From Bacteroidales bacterium (GTDB lineage Bacteria > Bacteroidota > Bacteroidia > Bacteroidales > PUMT01): 9,015 bases of DNA. Made by a program: the position numbers and the translations under genes. Positions 1-6,866 of this stretch are shown here, one piece after another (position 1 is the first letter of the stretch; every line of letters starts with the position of its first letter). The stretch covers positions 1-9,015 of the forward strand of contig SKQJ01000286.1 in NCBI GenBank assembly GCA_007119075.1, written 5' to 3'. Below the pieces are notes generated by a model that ran no database searches, was not told the origin of the DNA, and was given only the letters and a program-made list of their open reading frames with translations.

Positions 1-125
1 GAAATGACTTTACGGTCACTCTCAAATAAATATCTGCCGGTATCTGCAGAAAATGGCCGGACGCAGGTCGCAAGCCGGTTATGCTGAGCTGCACAAATTC
101 CCAAAAATCTGAATCAAGCAGGTTT

Positions 126-1064
126 TTAATATACCAGGTTATAAACGTATCCTGCCAGCAGAGCCCCGGTGAGCGAAAGAGATACGTATAAAATAAATGT
201 TCTCCTGTTAACAATTCCCCATACCGCCATCAATGCAGGCAGGGTTGTAGTGGGACCGGCTATCAAAAAGGCAAGGGCAGCCCCCGGATCCATTCCCAGA
301 TCAAGCAGGCCGCCCGTCAGAGGAAGGGCTGTCAGGTTGCTTGTATAGGCTGGAATTCCGGTAAGGGCAGCGATGATGACCGCAAATGAGCTGCTGCCCC
401 CGATTATTCCGGTTATAAATTCCCCGGGAACGTAATATACGATCAGTGCATTGAAAAAGAATGCAATAGCCATGAACTTAATGATCATAACAGAGGCTTT
501 CCATGTTTTTTTCAGGATGCGGCTGTAGAATGAGTCAGCTCCCGTAGAAGTTTTGCAGGAACCGCAGTTATTATTGGCCTCTGTCATGCCTTGCCGGAAA
601 GAGGCAGCTGCGCTCCCGGTCGTTACGATCGGAGTCTTTCCCAGCAATCCTTTATTAACAGCCAGGTGAGTAATGAATCCGGCCAGAATGCCTATCATGG
701 CAATAGAACCGATTCTCCAGACAGAGAGCCGCCAGCCTATTGTTGACACGCTCAGCAAAAAAGTTTCCGGATCCATTGACGGAGAGGCTATCCAGAATGA
801 CATTACCGGCGCCAGCGGCACTCCCCCCATCAGCAGTGAGGCTATGACGGGTATGACACTGCATGAGCAAAAAGGGGAGATTCCGCCTGCCACTGTTGCC
901 AGGACGATTGAGACAGCGGGATTTTTACTGAAAATTTTATTAATAAAACTGCCGGCTCCTGAGGCCTGAACTACCACTGCCAGGGGAATGGTTAAAATCA
1001 GGTATGGCCATATGCTTAAAAAGGACCCGGCAATAAACGTTGTTATTCTTATCAGATGCTCCAT
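126..1064 (-). CDS. ArsP/DUF318-family permease
   Basis: A 312-residue polytopic inner-membrane protein of the ArsP_1 (DUF318, predicted permease) family. What I see: hydrophobic segments around residues 10-33, 50-90, 115-135, 190-212, 222-245, 258-285 and 288-310; the family signature GISPFCSCSVIPV at 61-73; and a second conserved half with GIPAYTSNLTALPLTGGLL near 236-253 and AGPTTTLPAL at 269-278. The two halves resemble each other and are joined by a polar loop (about 140-185) holding NNNCGSCK (164-171), a possible soft-metal site. Family knowledge: relatives export trivalent organoarsenicals or are annotated as copper/zinc efflux permeases; the substrate here cannot be read from sequence. 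The ATG at 1064 has no Shine-Dalgarno sequence. It is transcribed away from the hydrolase. No arsenic genes are visible nearby. Confidence 0.88.
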   Translation of the reverse strand: MEHLIRITTFIAGSFLSIWPYLILTIPLAVVVQASGAGSFINKIFSKNPAVSIVLATVAGGISPFCSCSVIPVIASLLMGGVPLAPVMSFWIASPSMDPETFLLSVSTIGWRLSVWRIGSIAMIGILAGFITHLAVNKGLLGKTPIVTTGSAAASFRQGMTEANNNCGSCKTSTGADSFYSRILKKTWKASVMIIKFMAIAFFFNALIVYYVPGEFITGIIGGSSSFAVIIAALTGIPAYTSNLTALPLTGGLLDLGMDPGAALAFLIAGPTTTLPALMAVWGIVNRRTFILYVSLSLTGALLAGYVYNLVY

Positions 1065-1170
1065 AATTCAAATTTTGGGTTTAAGGGATGTCTCTGCCTG
1101 TCTCAGGTTCTGACCCTGGTTAGTTTTTCTCATAGACGGAATTTTTAAAAAAAGACGCAGAATTTTGATC

Positions 1171-1209
1171 ACCTGATTTCAATTCAAGTTCTCCAGAACT
1201 TAATCAGGT
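1171..1209. promoter_or_regulatory. Nested inverted repeat in the divergent promoter gap
   Basis: The 190-base gap between the divergent permease and hydrolase genes holds an inner perfect inverted repeat, AAGTTCT-CC-AGAACTT (1186-1201). It lies inside an outer pair, ACCTGATT (1171-1178) and AATCAGGT (1202-1209). The outer right arm abuts the inner repeat, whereas 7 bases separate them on the left. The structure ends 45 bases before the hydrolase ATG. A two-base centre suits a dimeric repressor operator better than an RNA hairpin, but a 5'-leader RNA structure is also possible. No T-tract follows, so it is not a terminator. Its function is inferred from placement only. Confidence 0.4.
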
Positions 1210-1254
1210 TTTGATTGTTAGATATTCAGTATCTGTAAGGGAAATCAATTGCTC

Positions 1255-2301
1255 ATGGAAAGAAAGCTTGATCCGCATATCGCCAGGCTTATGAGGGCAT
1301 TGCCCAGCAAGAAATCCGACTGGGATGCAATGACTGCCGAAAAAGTGCGAGATATGGCTCCGGGTCTGCATAAGCTCAATCCCCTTGCCAGAAAAATACT
1401 GGATGCGTTCCTCAGGCTGATCGCCGGCAGCCGGCACAAAATAAAAAATTACAGTTCCGTCTGCGTTTATGACCAAACTATGTCCGGCCCGGCGGGAGCT
1501 TTAGAGATACGCTCCTATTTCCCCTTAAAATCAGAACTGCTTCCTACGGTAGCTTTTTTTCACGGAGGAGGCTGGGTGACAGGAGATCTGGATCAGTATG
1601 ATCTTATTTGCAGGATGATTGCAACCGAAATGAAATCTGTCGTGGTGAGTGTGGGTTACCGGCAGCCACCTGAACATAAATTTCCGGCGGCATACGCTGA
1701 TTGCCTGGCCGCAGCTTTATGGACTTACAAAAATATTGACCGTTTTGGCGGTGACAGGACAAGGCTGGCCCTGGCCGGTGATAGTGCAGGGGGCAACCTG
1801 GCAGCAGCAGTTTCCATTGAATTCAGGAACCGGTCGATTCCGCTGGCAGGTCAGTTTCTTGCCTATCCGATTCTGGATGTATCGGGCGATTTCGGGAATA
1901 AAAAGGAAATTTTTGACAAATATCCTTCCCGCCGGGAAAATGCCGGGGGTTACCTGATAACAATCGAGAACATGATCTGGCACCTTAACCAATACATGCC
2001 TGATGCTGCCGGCCGCAAGGATCCGAGGATTTCGCCCCTGAAGGCGGAAGATTTCCATGATCTTGCACCGGCAGTGATTTTTACCGCCGAATTTGATCCG
2101 TTGCGCGATGACGGGGCTGCATATGCGAAAGCCCTGGAAAAAGCTTCAGTCCCGGTTTATTATCATTGCGGAAAAGGTATGATCCATGGTTTCTTTGACT
2201 GGATAAGATATTCTGCGGAGGCAGACAGGATATCGCATGAGTTCTGCAGGATTTCCGCGAAGCTGCTGTATCACCGGGGGGGTGCAACTCAGGTTCGCTG
2301 A
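1255..2301 (+). CDS. Alpha/beta hydrolase, hormone-sensitive-lipase (bHSL) family esterase
   Basis: A 348-residue serine hydrolase that probably cleaves carboxylic esters or short-chain acylglycerols. Numbered from the ATG at 1255, it has the oxyanion-hole motif HGGGW (103-107), the nucleophile elbow GDSAGG (175-180, Ser177), the acid in DPLRDD (Asp281) and the catalytic His311 in MIHGFF. PEHKFPAAYADC (139-150), just after the oxyanion region, is typical of the family. All triad residues are present, so it should be active. No signal peptide is evident, so it is probably cytoplasmic. The first about 65 residues form a helical cap-like extension. A TTG at 1249 is an alternative start 7 bases after AAGGG; I prefer the ATG. 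The gene is monocistronic and converges on sigZ. Its last codons lie inside the first copy of a short repeat. The physiological substrate is unknown. Confidence 0.9.
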   Translation: MERKLDPHIARLMRALPSKKSDWDAMTAEKVRDMAPGLHKLNPLARKILDAFLRLIAGSRHKIKNYSSVCVYDQTMSGPAGALEIRSYFPLKSELLPTVAFFHGGGWVTGDLDQYDLICRMIATEMKSVVVSVGYRQPPEHKFPAAYADCLAAALWTYKNIDRFGGDRTRLALAGDSAGGNLAAAVSIEFRNRSIPLAGQFLAYPILDVSGDFGNKKEIFDKYPSRRENAGGYLITIENMIWHLNQYMPDAAGRKDPRISPLKAEDFHDLAPAVIFTAEFDPLRDDGAAYAKALEKASVPVYYHCGKGMIHGFFDWIRYSAEADRISHEFCRISAKLLYHRGGATQVR

Positions 2302-2417
2302 GTGTCTGGTCAAAGGGAGGCCTTGAAATGGAACTGCCTGAGTTTGCAAGTCGGCCTTGAAATGGAACCTTCCGGGTTTGCAACTCAGGTTACCTGAGTG
2401 CCGGTCGCCGGGAGTCC
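2284..2417. repeat. Cluster of palindromic and direct repeats between convergent genes
   Basis: A stretch of about 40 bases starting at 2284 recurs at 2380. The first 21 bases match at 19 positions, and the following GGTC-NNN-GGGAG stretch matches with one indel. Each copy contains a palindrome: ACTCAG-GTTCG-CTGAGT (2287-2303) and the perfect ACTCAGGT-T-ACCTGAGT (2383-2399). The first copy overlaps the last codons and stop of the hydrolase. The interval holds a separate tandem duplication, annotated on its own. The layout resembles REP-like intergenic elements or a bidirectional terminator, but no T-tract is obvious. Function unknown. Confidence 0.6.
2319..2386. repeat. Two tandem copies of a 34-base repeat
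   Basis: Two head-to-tail 34-base units occupy 2319-2352 and 2353-2386. The first 16 bases (GGCCTTGAAATGGAAC) are identical in both; the remaining 18 differ at about seven positions, ending in GCAAGTC and GCAACTC. They sit between the two copies of the larger palindromic repeat, so the repeats are nested. They are probably non-coding, since neither flanking gene reaches into them. Recent duplication by slippage is the simplest explanation. Confidence 0.65.
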
Positions 2418-2458
2418 CTGCAGCTGAATTGAAACTGTAACCGGTTTCGCTTACTGTT

Positions 2459-3034
2459 TTAGCCACTGCAGGAGCAGCAACCTGCAGGCCGGATTTCCAG
2501 GATGGTTCCGTATTTGTCAAATTCGTAATGGCAGCATTTCATCAGCATGTCGCGGAGCATTTTTCTTGCTCTCTGTATCCGGGATTTTGCGCCGGAATAG
2601 GAAATACCTTTAATTGCAGCGTATTTTTTCTGGCTCAGGCCGCCGATTTCGGTCATGCAAAGCGCTTCACAGAATTCCGGCGGCAGGTCATCCATCATAC
2701 TGATCATATCCCTGAGGGCCTCCGCCATTGAATTTTCAGATTCTTCGTGTTGGACCTCTTCCGTCAACAGGTCGATTGCCGGAGAATAGTTTGTTTCCTT
2801 TCTGATTTTCCGGAAATGATCGATTATCAGATTTCTGGAGATCTGATAGATCCATGGTTGAATCCTGGTATGGTCCTTCAGCTGATCAATGTTGTCGTGA
2901 ATTTTGATAAAAAGCTCCTGAAGAAGGTCATCGGCGACAGCCTCATTATGAACCTTGCTCATTATGAAGGCCCTGAGCTTTACCCTTAGCATCTCCCATA
3001 TTTCCCTGGTCTGCTGCTTCATGTCACCGGTCAT
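2459..3034 (-). CDS. sigZ: ECF RNA polymerase sigma factor, SigZ family
   Basis: A 191-residue extracytoplasmic-function sigma factor that would direct core RNA polymerase to a dedicated promoter set. Region 2 spans about 12-80, with ADDLLQELFIKI (34-45) and the -10-contacting WIYQISRNLIIDHFRK (61-76). Region 4 spans about 115-165, with LPPEFCEAL and the helix-turn-helix KYAAIKGISYSGAKSRIQRARK (138-158). The C-terminal tail is the SigZ hallmark: CCHYEFDKYGTI (167-178), then CCSCSG (186-191). Such cysteine clusters could sense metals or redox state; this is an inference. The ATG at 3034 overlaps the upstream lipoprotein gene by 11 bases. A second ATG at 3022 starts one base after that gene's stop, and either start implies translational coupling. 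No anti-sigma gene is visible. A 7-bp GC-rich inverted repeat (2466-2472/2481-2487) lies in the codons for the cysteine tail and may contribute to a 3' hairpin. Confidence 0.92.
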   Translation of the reverse strand: MTGDMKQQTREIWEMLRVKLRAFIMSKVHNEAVADDLLQELFIKIHDNIDQLKDHTRIQPWIYQISRNLIIDHFRKIRKETNYSPAIDLLTEEVQHEESENSMAEALRDMISMMDDLPPEFCEALCMTEIGGLSQKKYAAIKGISYSGAKSRIQRARKMLRDMLMKCCHYEFDKYGTILEIRPAGCCSCSG

Positions 3035-3767
3035 GCCCGAAAACTCGCCTTAAAAGCTCGGTTACCCGGGCTGCGGGATCGGTACGGATCCTGAGCTCTT
3101 CCTGGGCGAGTTTCAGAAACAGTCCGTCGAGCGCCTGTTCCGTCAGAAAAGAGGCCAGGTCGGTTTCGACAGGCTGCAGATCGGCGATTCTCCCGGCTGC
3201 CGACCTTGCCAGTCTGTTCCATTGCCCGGTAAGGTTATCCCATGATTCTGCGGTGGAGATATTTCCCACCAGCGGCCTGTCGAGCGAATTTTTGATCCGG
3301 GGCTGGTAGAGGTCAAAGAGCTGATCATGTGTACGGGACTTCAGGTATTGGGTGGCAGCGTCATTTTCTCCCCTCAGGATTGCAAATCCATCCTGGATTG
3401 TCATGCCTGTCACCGCACCTGCAAATATGGGAGCGGCTCCCCTGGCGGCATCCTCTGCCGCCCTGTTTATGCGAAGTATCACATCTTCCACCAGTCGGGC
3501 CCCTCCGGGCAACAGGGCAAGATTATCGGTAATTATCTGCGCCTCGGGCGGAAGAGCTATCCTCACAAGCTCATCCCTGTAATAGCCATCCAGGGCCGAA
3601 AGCCGTGAGGCAGCAGAGTCGGATCCTATGATCAGAGCTTCCCTGAGTCCGTCGATAGCCTCCTGGTTTGTGAGCGGCCTGCTCTCCAGGCGGTCGGCAA
3701 TCTGCCGCAGCTCGGAACAGGAGGTAAATAGTGCAAGGATCAGCAATGGCAAAGATAATTTTATCAT
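3024..3767 (-). CDS. DUF4197 family lipoprotein
   Basis: A 247-residue exported protein that I assign to DUF4197 from its overall pattern (LTNQEAIDGLREAL at 32-45, LPGGARLVEDVILRINRAAEDAA at 86-108, then a helical C-terminal half). The N-terminus MIKLSLPLLILALFTSC is a short lipoprotein signal peptide with lipobox FTSC and acylation site Cys17, so the mature protein should be anchored in a periplasm-facing membrane leaflet. The family has no established biochemical role. It is the first gene of a two-gene operon: its TGA (3024-3026) lies within the start region of sigZ. The ATG at 3767 has no Shine-Dalgarno sequence. The gene's promoter should lie in the gap to its right, but I could not identify it. 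Pairing with an ECF sigma factor is the informative oddity. Confidence 0.85.
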   Translation of the reverse strand: MIKLSLPLLILALFTSCSELRQIADRLESRPLTNQEAIDGLREALIIGSDSAASRLSALDGYYRDELVRIALPPEAQIITDNLALLPGGARLVEDVILRINRAAEDAARGAAPIFAGAVTGMTIQDGFAILRGENDAATQYLKSRTHDQLFDLYQPRIKNSLDRPLVGNISTAESWDNLTGQWNRLARSAAGRIADLQPVETDLASFLTEQALDGLFLKLAQEELRIRTDPAARVTELLRRVFGHDR

Positions 3768-4146
3768 GGTATCAGATCTTTTTACGTCCGGTTAATACTC
3801 GTCAGCTCATGGGGCTTCATGAGAATAAATTATAGTTGTCGGGCTTTCCCAAAGCTGATGCGGGTTATTTCTATCAATTATGAGGCTAAAGTGTGAACTA
3901 CCCATTAGCTAAAAACTAATGGGCTTCGGACTTCACAGGCTTGCGCTTCTTTTCAGAAGCCTGATCTAAGTCTTCCTCTGTGTAATCGGAGAGTTCCGCC
4001 CCGATTATGGCTGTTAAATTTAATCTTTTTTCAGATATGATGCATACGGCAGAACAACGCAAACAAGTAACATCTGGAAATTCCAAAGGTTTAAGCCTTA
4101 TAGAACTTTTTGCCGGAAACCTTGTTCTCTTTTTAATACATTGATC
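3768..4146. other. Intergenic or remnant stretch rich in hairpins
   Basis: These 379 bases separate the divergent DUF4197 and yyaL genes and must hold both promoters, though I could not place either. Visible structures are the hairpin CTCATG-GGGCTT-CATGAG (3806-3823), the palindrome at 3901-3923, and two mutually exclusive hairpins on the same bases: CAGGCTT/AAGCCTG (3936-3942 with 3957-3963) and GCTTCT-TTTC-AGAAGC (3945-3960), the latter giving a GAAA loop on the minus strand. A 45-codon plus-strand frame (4007-4144) ends two bases before the yyaL ATG. A minus-strand frame ends at 3916 inside the palindrome, its tail reading DYTEEDLDQASEKKRKPVK and then SEAH. Neither product is recognisable. 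The stretch looks more AT-rich than the genes around it, and may be the decayed end of an inserted element. Confidence 0.45.
3901..3923. repeat. Perfect inverted repeat with 8-base arms
   Basis: The arms CCCATTAG (3901-3908) and CTAATGGG (3916-3923) flank a 7-base spacer, CTAAAAA. The AT-rich arms and the lack of a following T-tract make an intrinsic terminator unlikely on the plus strand. On the minus strand the spacer reads TTTTTAG, and the TAG stop of an open frame coming from 4941 lies in the first arm. It could be an element end, a recombination or protein-binding site, or a weak hairpin. Confidence 0.6.
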
Positions 4147-6186
4147 ATGGACAATAAAGGGGAATTCATAAATCATCTCCGGGGAGAAACCAGTCCCTAC
4201 CTGCTTCAGCATCTTCATAATCCGGTTGACTGGTATCCGTGGGGCGGGGAAGCCCTTGAAAAAGCCGCCAGGGAAGATAAGCCCATACTGATAAGCGTGG
4301 GGTATTCGGCATGCCACTGGTGTCATGTCATGGAGAATGAAAGTTTCGAAGATGAGAAGGTGGCGGAAATCATGAACAAAAACTTTGTGTGCATCAAGGT
4401 AGACCGTGAAGAACGCCCCGATGTCGACCACATGTATATGAGTGCGGTACAACTGCTTGGCGGCCGGGGCGGCTGGCCCCTTAACTGCTTTGCGCTTCCC
4501 GACAGCCGCCCGTTCTGGGGGGCTACCTATTTTCCAAAAGAGCAATGGATCGATGTGCTGATCCAGGTTGCCGGGCTGTACCAGACCAGGAGAGACGATC
4601 TGGTGACACAGGCTGAAAACCTGACAGAAGGGGTAAACGAATCGGGTTTTATAAAACCGGGCGGCAATGACAATGCTTTTCAGGCCGCAGATGCCGACAA
4701 GGTATTTCAGGATATAATGAAACATATGGACAGGAAAGAGGGAGGCACCCTCGGAGCCCCTAAATTCCCCCTGCCGGTGAACCTCGAGTTTCTGCTTCAC
4801 TATCATCACCATTGCGGCAATGAAGCGGCGCTGCAGCAAGTGGAGACAAGCCTTGAAAAGATGGCGATGGGAGGGATCTATGACCAGATCGGAGGAGGTT
4901 TTGCACGATATTCCACCGATGAAGTCTGGAAAGTTCCTCATTTTGAGAAAATGCTCTATGACAACGGACAGCTTGTATCGGTTTATTCAAATGCGTGGAA
5001 AATAACAGGGAACCCCCTGTTCAGGGATGTTGTCTATCAGACCATTGAATTTATTGACCGGGAGCTGACTTCCCCGGAAGGCGCCTTTTATTCTGCTCTC
5101 GATGCCGACAGCGAGGGAGAAGAGGGGAAGTTCTATGTCTGGAGCGAAAAGGAGATAGCTTCAATAATTCCTGACGCCGATCTGCCGGTAGTCCGTGAAT
5201 ATTACCAGGTCGGCAGGAAAGGGCTATGGGAGGACGGCAAAAACATACTGATCAGGGATGAAAGGGACTATGAGTTTTGCCGCAGAATGAATATTTCGGA
5301 AGACGATCTTCACAATGTCATAAACCGGGCAAGGGAGCTCTTGCTGAAGGCAAGATCGGAAAGAGTCCGCCCCGGCCTTGACAACAAGGTGCTTGCTTCA
5401 TGGAATGCCCTGATGATCAAGGGGCTGGCAGATGCTTATTCCGCTTTCGGCGAGAAAACCTTTCTTTCCGGGGCGGAGAAGGCAGCAGGGTTCCTTACCG
5501 GCAACCAAATGACGCCTGAGGGCAAGCTCTTTCGCAGCCTGCGGGGCGAAAGCCGGCATATCGACGGTTTCCTGGATGACTATGCTCTGTTTATCAGTTC
5601 ACTGATCAGGCTCTGGGAAGTTTCCATGGATCCGGACTGGCTCGAAAAAGCAAATGTGCTGGCAGAATATGTTATGGAAAATTTCACCTCCCCGGGTACA
5701 CGGCTGTTTTCTTTTTCTTCAGTTCATGGAGAAAGTCTGAAATCGGATCATTTTGATATTTATGACAATGTTATCCCTGCCTCAAACAGTGTAATGGCAA
5801 TAAACCTGCTGTGCCTGGCAAATTATTTTGAAAGGCCCGACTGGTCGGGGCGCAGCTTTCAGATACTCTCGGATGTCAGTCCCCGCCTGCTCAGGCATGG
5901 GATCAACTTTGCCAACTGGGGAAGATTGCTTCTTTACAATATTCATCCTCTTTATACACTTGTGATATGCGGACCCGAGGCCGGACCAAAAATAAAGGAA
6001 ATCAATCCGATGTATATTCCGGATGTGATAATCGCCGGGTCTGCCATGGAAAAAAGAGAGATACCCGTGTTCAGAGACAGGTTCAAAAGGGGTCAAACAT
6101 GGTTTTATGTATGTTCCATGGGAAGCTGCAAAACGCCTGTCGACAAGCTTGAATCAGCCCTGGAACAGGTAAGGCAGGAGGCTTGA
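4147..6186 (+). CDS. YyaL/DUF255 thioredoxin-fold protein with six-hairpin domain (SPATA20 family)
   Basis: A 679-residue protein, close to the usual family length of about 680-700. The N-terminal thioredoxin-like domain (DUF255/Thioredox_DsbH, about 6-170) has the opening [21 protein letters not shown] (12-32), a CHWC redox-type motif at 56-59 in [21 protein letters not shown] (83-94) and [11 protein letters not shown] (105-115). The larger C-terminal part has the (alpha/alpha)6 fold of the six-hairpin glycosidase/GlcNAc-2-epimerase superfamily, with the invariant blocks [20 protein letters not shown] (about 248-267) and [17 protein letters not shown] (about 316-332). No signal peptide is seen, so it is probably cytoplasmic. 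The enzymatic activity of this family is not established. I prefer the ATG at 4147 to the TTG at 4141. The gene is complete with no frameshift, and no strong terminator follows; a run of seven Ts at 6309-6315 has only a weak stem before it. Confidence 0.9.
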   Translation: MDNKGEFINHLRGETSPYLLQHLHNPVDWYPWGGEALEKAAREDKPILISVGYSACHWCHVMENESFEDEKVAEIMNKNFVCIKVDREERPDVDHMYMSAVQLLGGRGGWPLNCFALPDSRPFWGATYFPKEQWIDVLIQVAGLYQTRRDDLVTQAENLTEGVNESGFIKPGGNDNAFQAADADKVFQDIMKHMDRKEGGTLGAPKFPLPVNLEFLLHYHHHCGNEAALQQVETSLEKMAMGGIYDQIGGGFARYSTDEVWKVPHFEKMLYDNGQLVSVYSNAWKITGNPLFRDVVYQTIEFIDRELTSPEGAFYSALDADSEGEEGKFYVWSEKEIASIIPDADLPVVREYYQVGRKGLWEDGKNILIRDERDYEFCRRMNISEDDLHNVINRARELLLKARSERVRPGLDNKVLASWNALMIKGLADAYSAFGEKTFLSGAEKAAGFLTGNQMTPEGKLFRSLRGESRHIDGFLDDYALFISSLIRLWEVSMDPDWLEKANVLAEYVMENFTSPGTRLFSFSSVHGESLKSDHFDIYDNVIPASNSVMAINLLCLANYFERPDWSGRSFQILSDVSPRLLRHGINFANWGRLLLYNIHPLYTLVICGPEAGPKIKEINPMYIPDVIIAGSAMEKREIPVFRDRFKRGQTWFYVCSMGSCKTPVDKLESALEQVRQEA

Positions 6187-6387
6187 AAAAGCGTTGCCAA
6201 AACAAAAAACCATAACTTCCGTTATACAGGTCTTAAATCAAAAATCAAAGCCCGGTTGCTTAACCCCAGCCAGCGCAGACGCCAAAAAGAATTCCCCGGA
6301 AGGATCAGTTTTTTTCCCGCAGGGATGTCAGGTAGTCCATTAAAGCAAATTTGATTATTTTTACTCACTAATAACAGCGGTAGACTT

Positions 6388-6837
6388 ATGAAGACTTATG
6401 TTTTATGCCCGGTATCCGACAAAAAGATCGATGAAAAGGCAGCCAGGGTCAATGCAGCAATAACCTTTGCACTGATTGCCATTTTTATTTTAACCGGGAG
6501 CATCGTGCCGGTTGTATTCCTTGCAATCGACTTTTTGCTCCGGTCATCCTTCCTCTCAAGCTACAGTCCGGTCGCAATGTCTTCCAGGTCAATAGTGCGT
6601 GTCCTGGGAATCGAAAAGAGCTATATCAATGCCGGCACCAAAATTTTCGCAGCCCGGCTGGGTCTTTTAATGGCCTGCATCATTATACTTTTATTTGCCC
6701 TAAACCTGGCCATTCCTGCATTTATACTCGCCGGGATCCTCGGCCTGCTGACATTCCTGGAGGCCGCGTTCGGCATATGCGTAGCATGTGAGATATATCC
6801 CTATGTCTATAAATTCCTTTACAGGTCAGCCGGATAA
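6388..6837 (+). CDS. DUF4395 family membrane protein
   Basis: A 149-residue integral membrane protein with about four hydrophobic helices (about 23-50, 87-110, 107-128 and a C-terminal amphipathic stretch). It carries the family landmarks: a cysteine near the N-terminus followed by a conserved polar stretch (LCPVSDKKIDEKAARVNA, 6-23), an acidic residue and arginine in the second hydrophobic segment (DFLLRSSF, 48-55), and the C-terminal FGICVACEIYPYVYK with a CxxC pair (about 127-141). The function of DUF4395 is unknown; in other genomes members can neighbour thioredoxin-type genes, which fits loosely with the upstream yyaL gene 201 bases away. The ATG at 6388 has no clear ribosome binding site. 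Translation ends in tandem TAA codons (6835-6840). The next gene begins 29 bases later, so the two may be co-transcribed. Confidence 0.82.
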   Translation: MKTYVLCPVSDKKIDEKAARVNAAITFALIAIFILTGSIVPVVFLAIDFLLRSSFLSSYSPVAMSSRSIVRVLGIEKSYINAGTKIFAARLGLLMACIIILLFALNLAIPAFILAGILGLLTFLEAAFGICVACEIYPYVYKFLYRSAG

Positions 6838-6866
6838 TAAATTGCTCACCCTTTATAAAATAATTT

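Noticed and set aside
1..125. Open frames touching the left edge: plus strand 4-87 (ending LCSTOP), and a minus-strand frame running from inside the permease 3' end off the window (NLLDSDFWEFVQLSITGL and onward).
   Set aside because: Both are short, unrecognisable and without a clear start; the minus frame could be the beginning of a downstream gene, but the visible 40 residues do not support a call.
673..969. A 98-codon plus-strand frame within the permease gene.
   Set aside because: It is antisense to strongly conserved permease sequence, including the FCSCS motif.
1100..1120. GGTTCTGACCC as a tRNA T-arm.
   Set aside because: No acceptor stem, anticodon arm or GTTCGA core can be assembled around it.
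1717..2383. Minus-strand frames across the hydrolase 3' half and the repeat cluster.
   Set aside because: They are antisense to the GDSAGG and catalytic-His regions of a clear hydrolase, and their products have no motifs.
3916..4941. A 341-codon minus-strand frame overlapping the first 800 bases of yyaL.
   Set aside because: From 4147 rightward it is the exact codon-phase antisense of yyaL, which has all family motifs, and the minus-strand product shows no recognisable domain. Only the part left of 4147 is kept as a possible remnant.
6212..6315. A possible terminator after yyaL: ATAAC-TTCC-GTTAT, and TTCC-CC-GGAA followed by seven Ts.
   Set aside because: The stems are only 4-5 bp, with a two-base loop in the second, and the T-run is 7 bases away from the stem; too weak to annotate.
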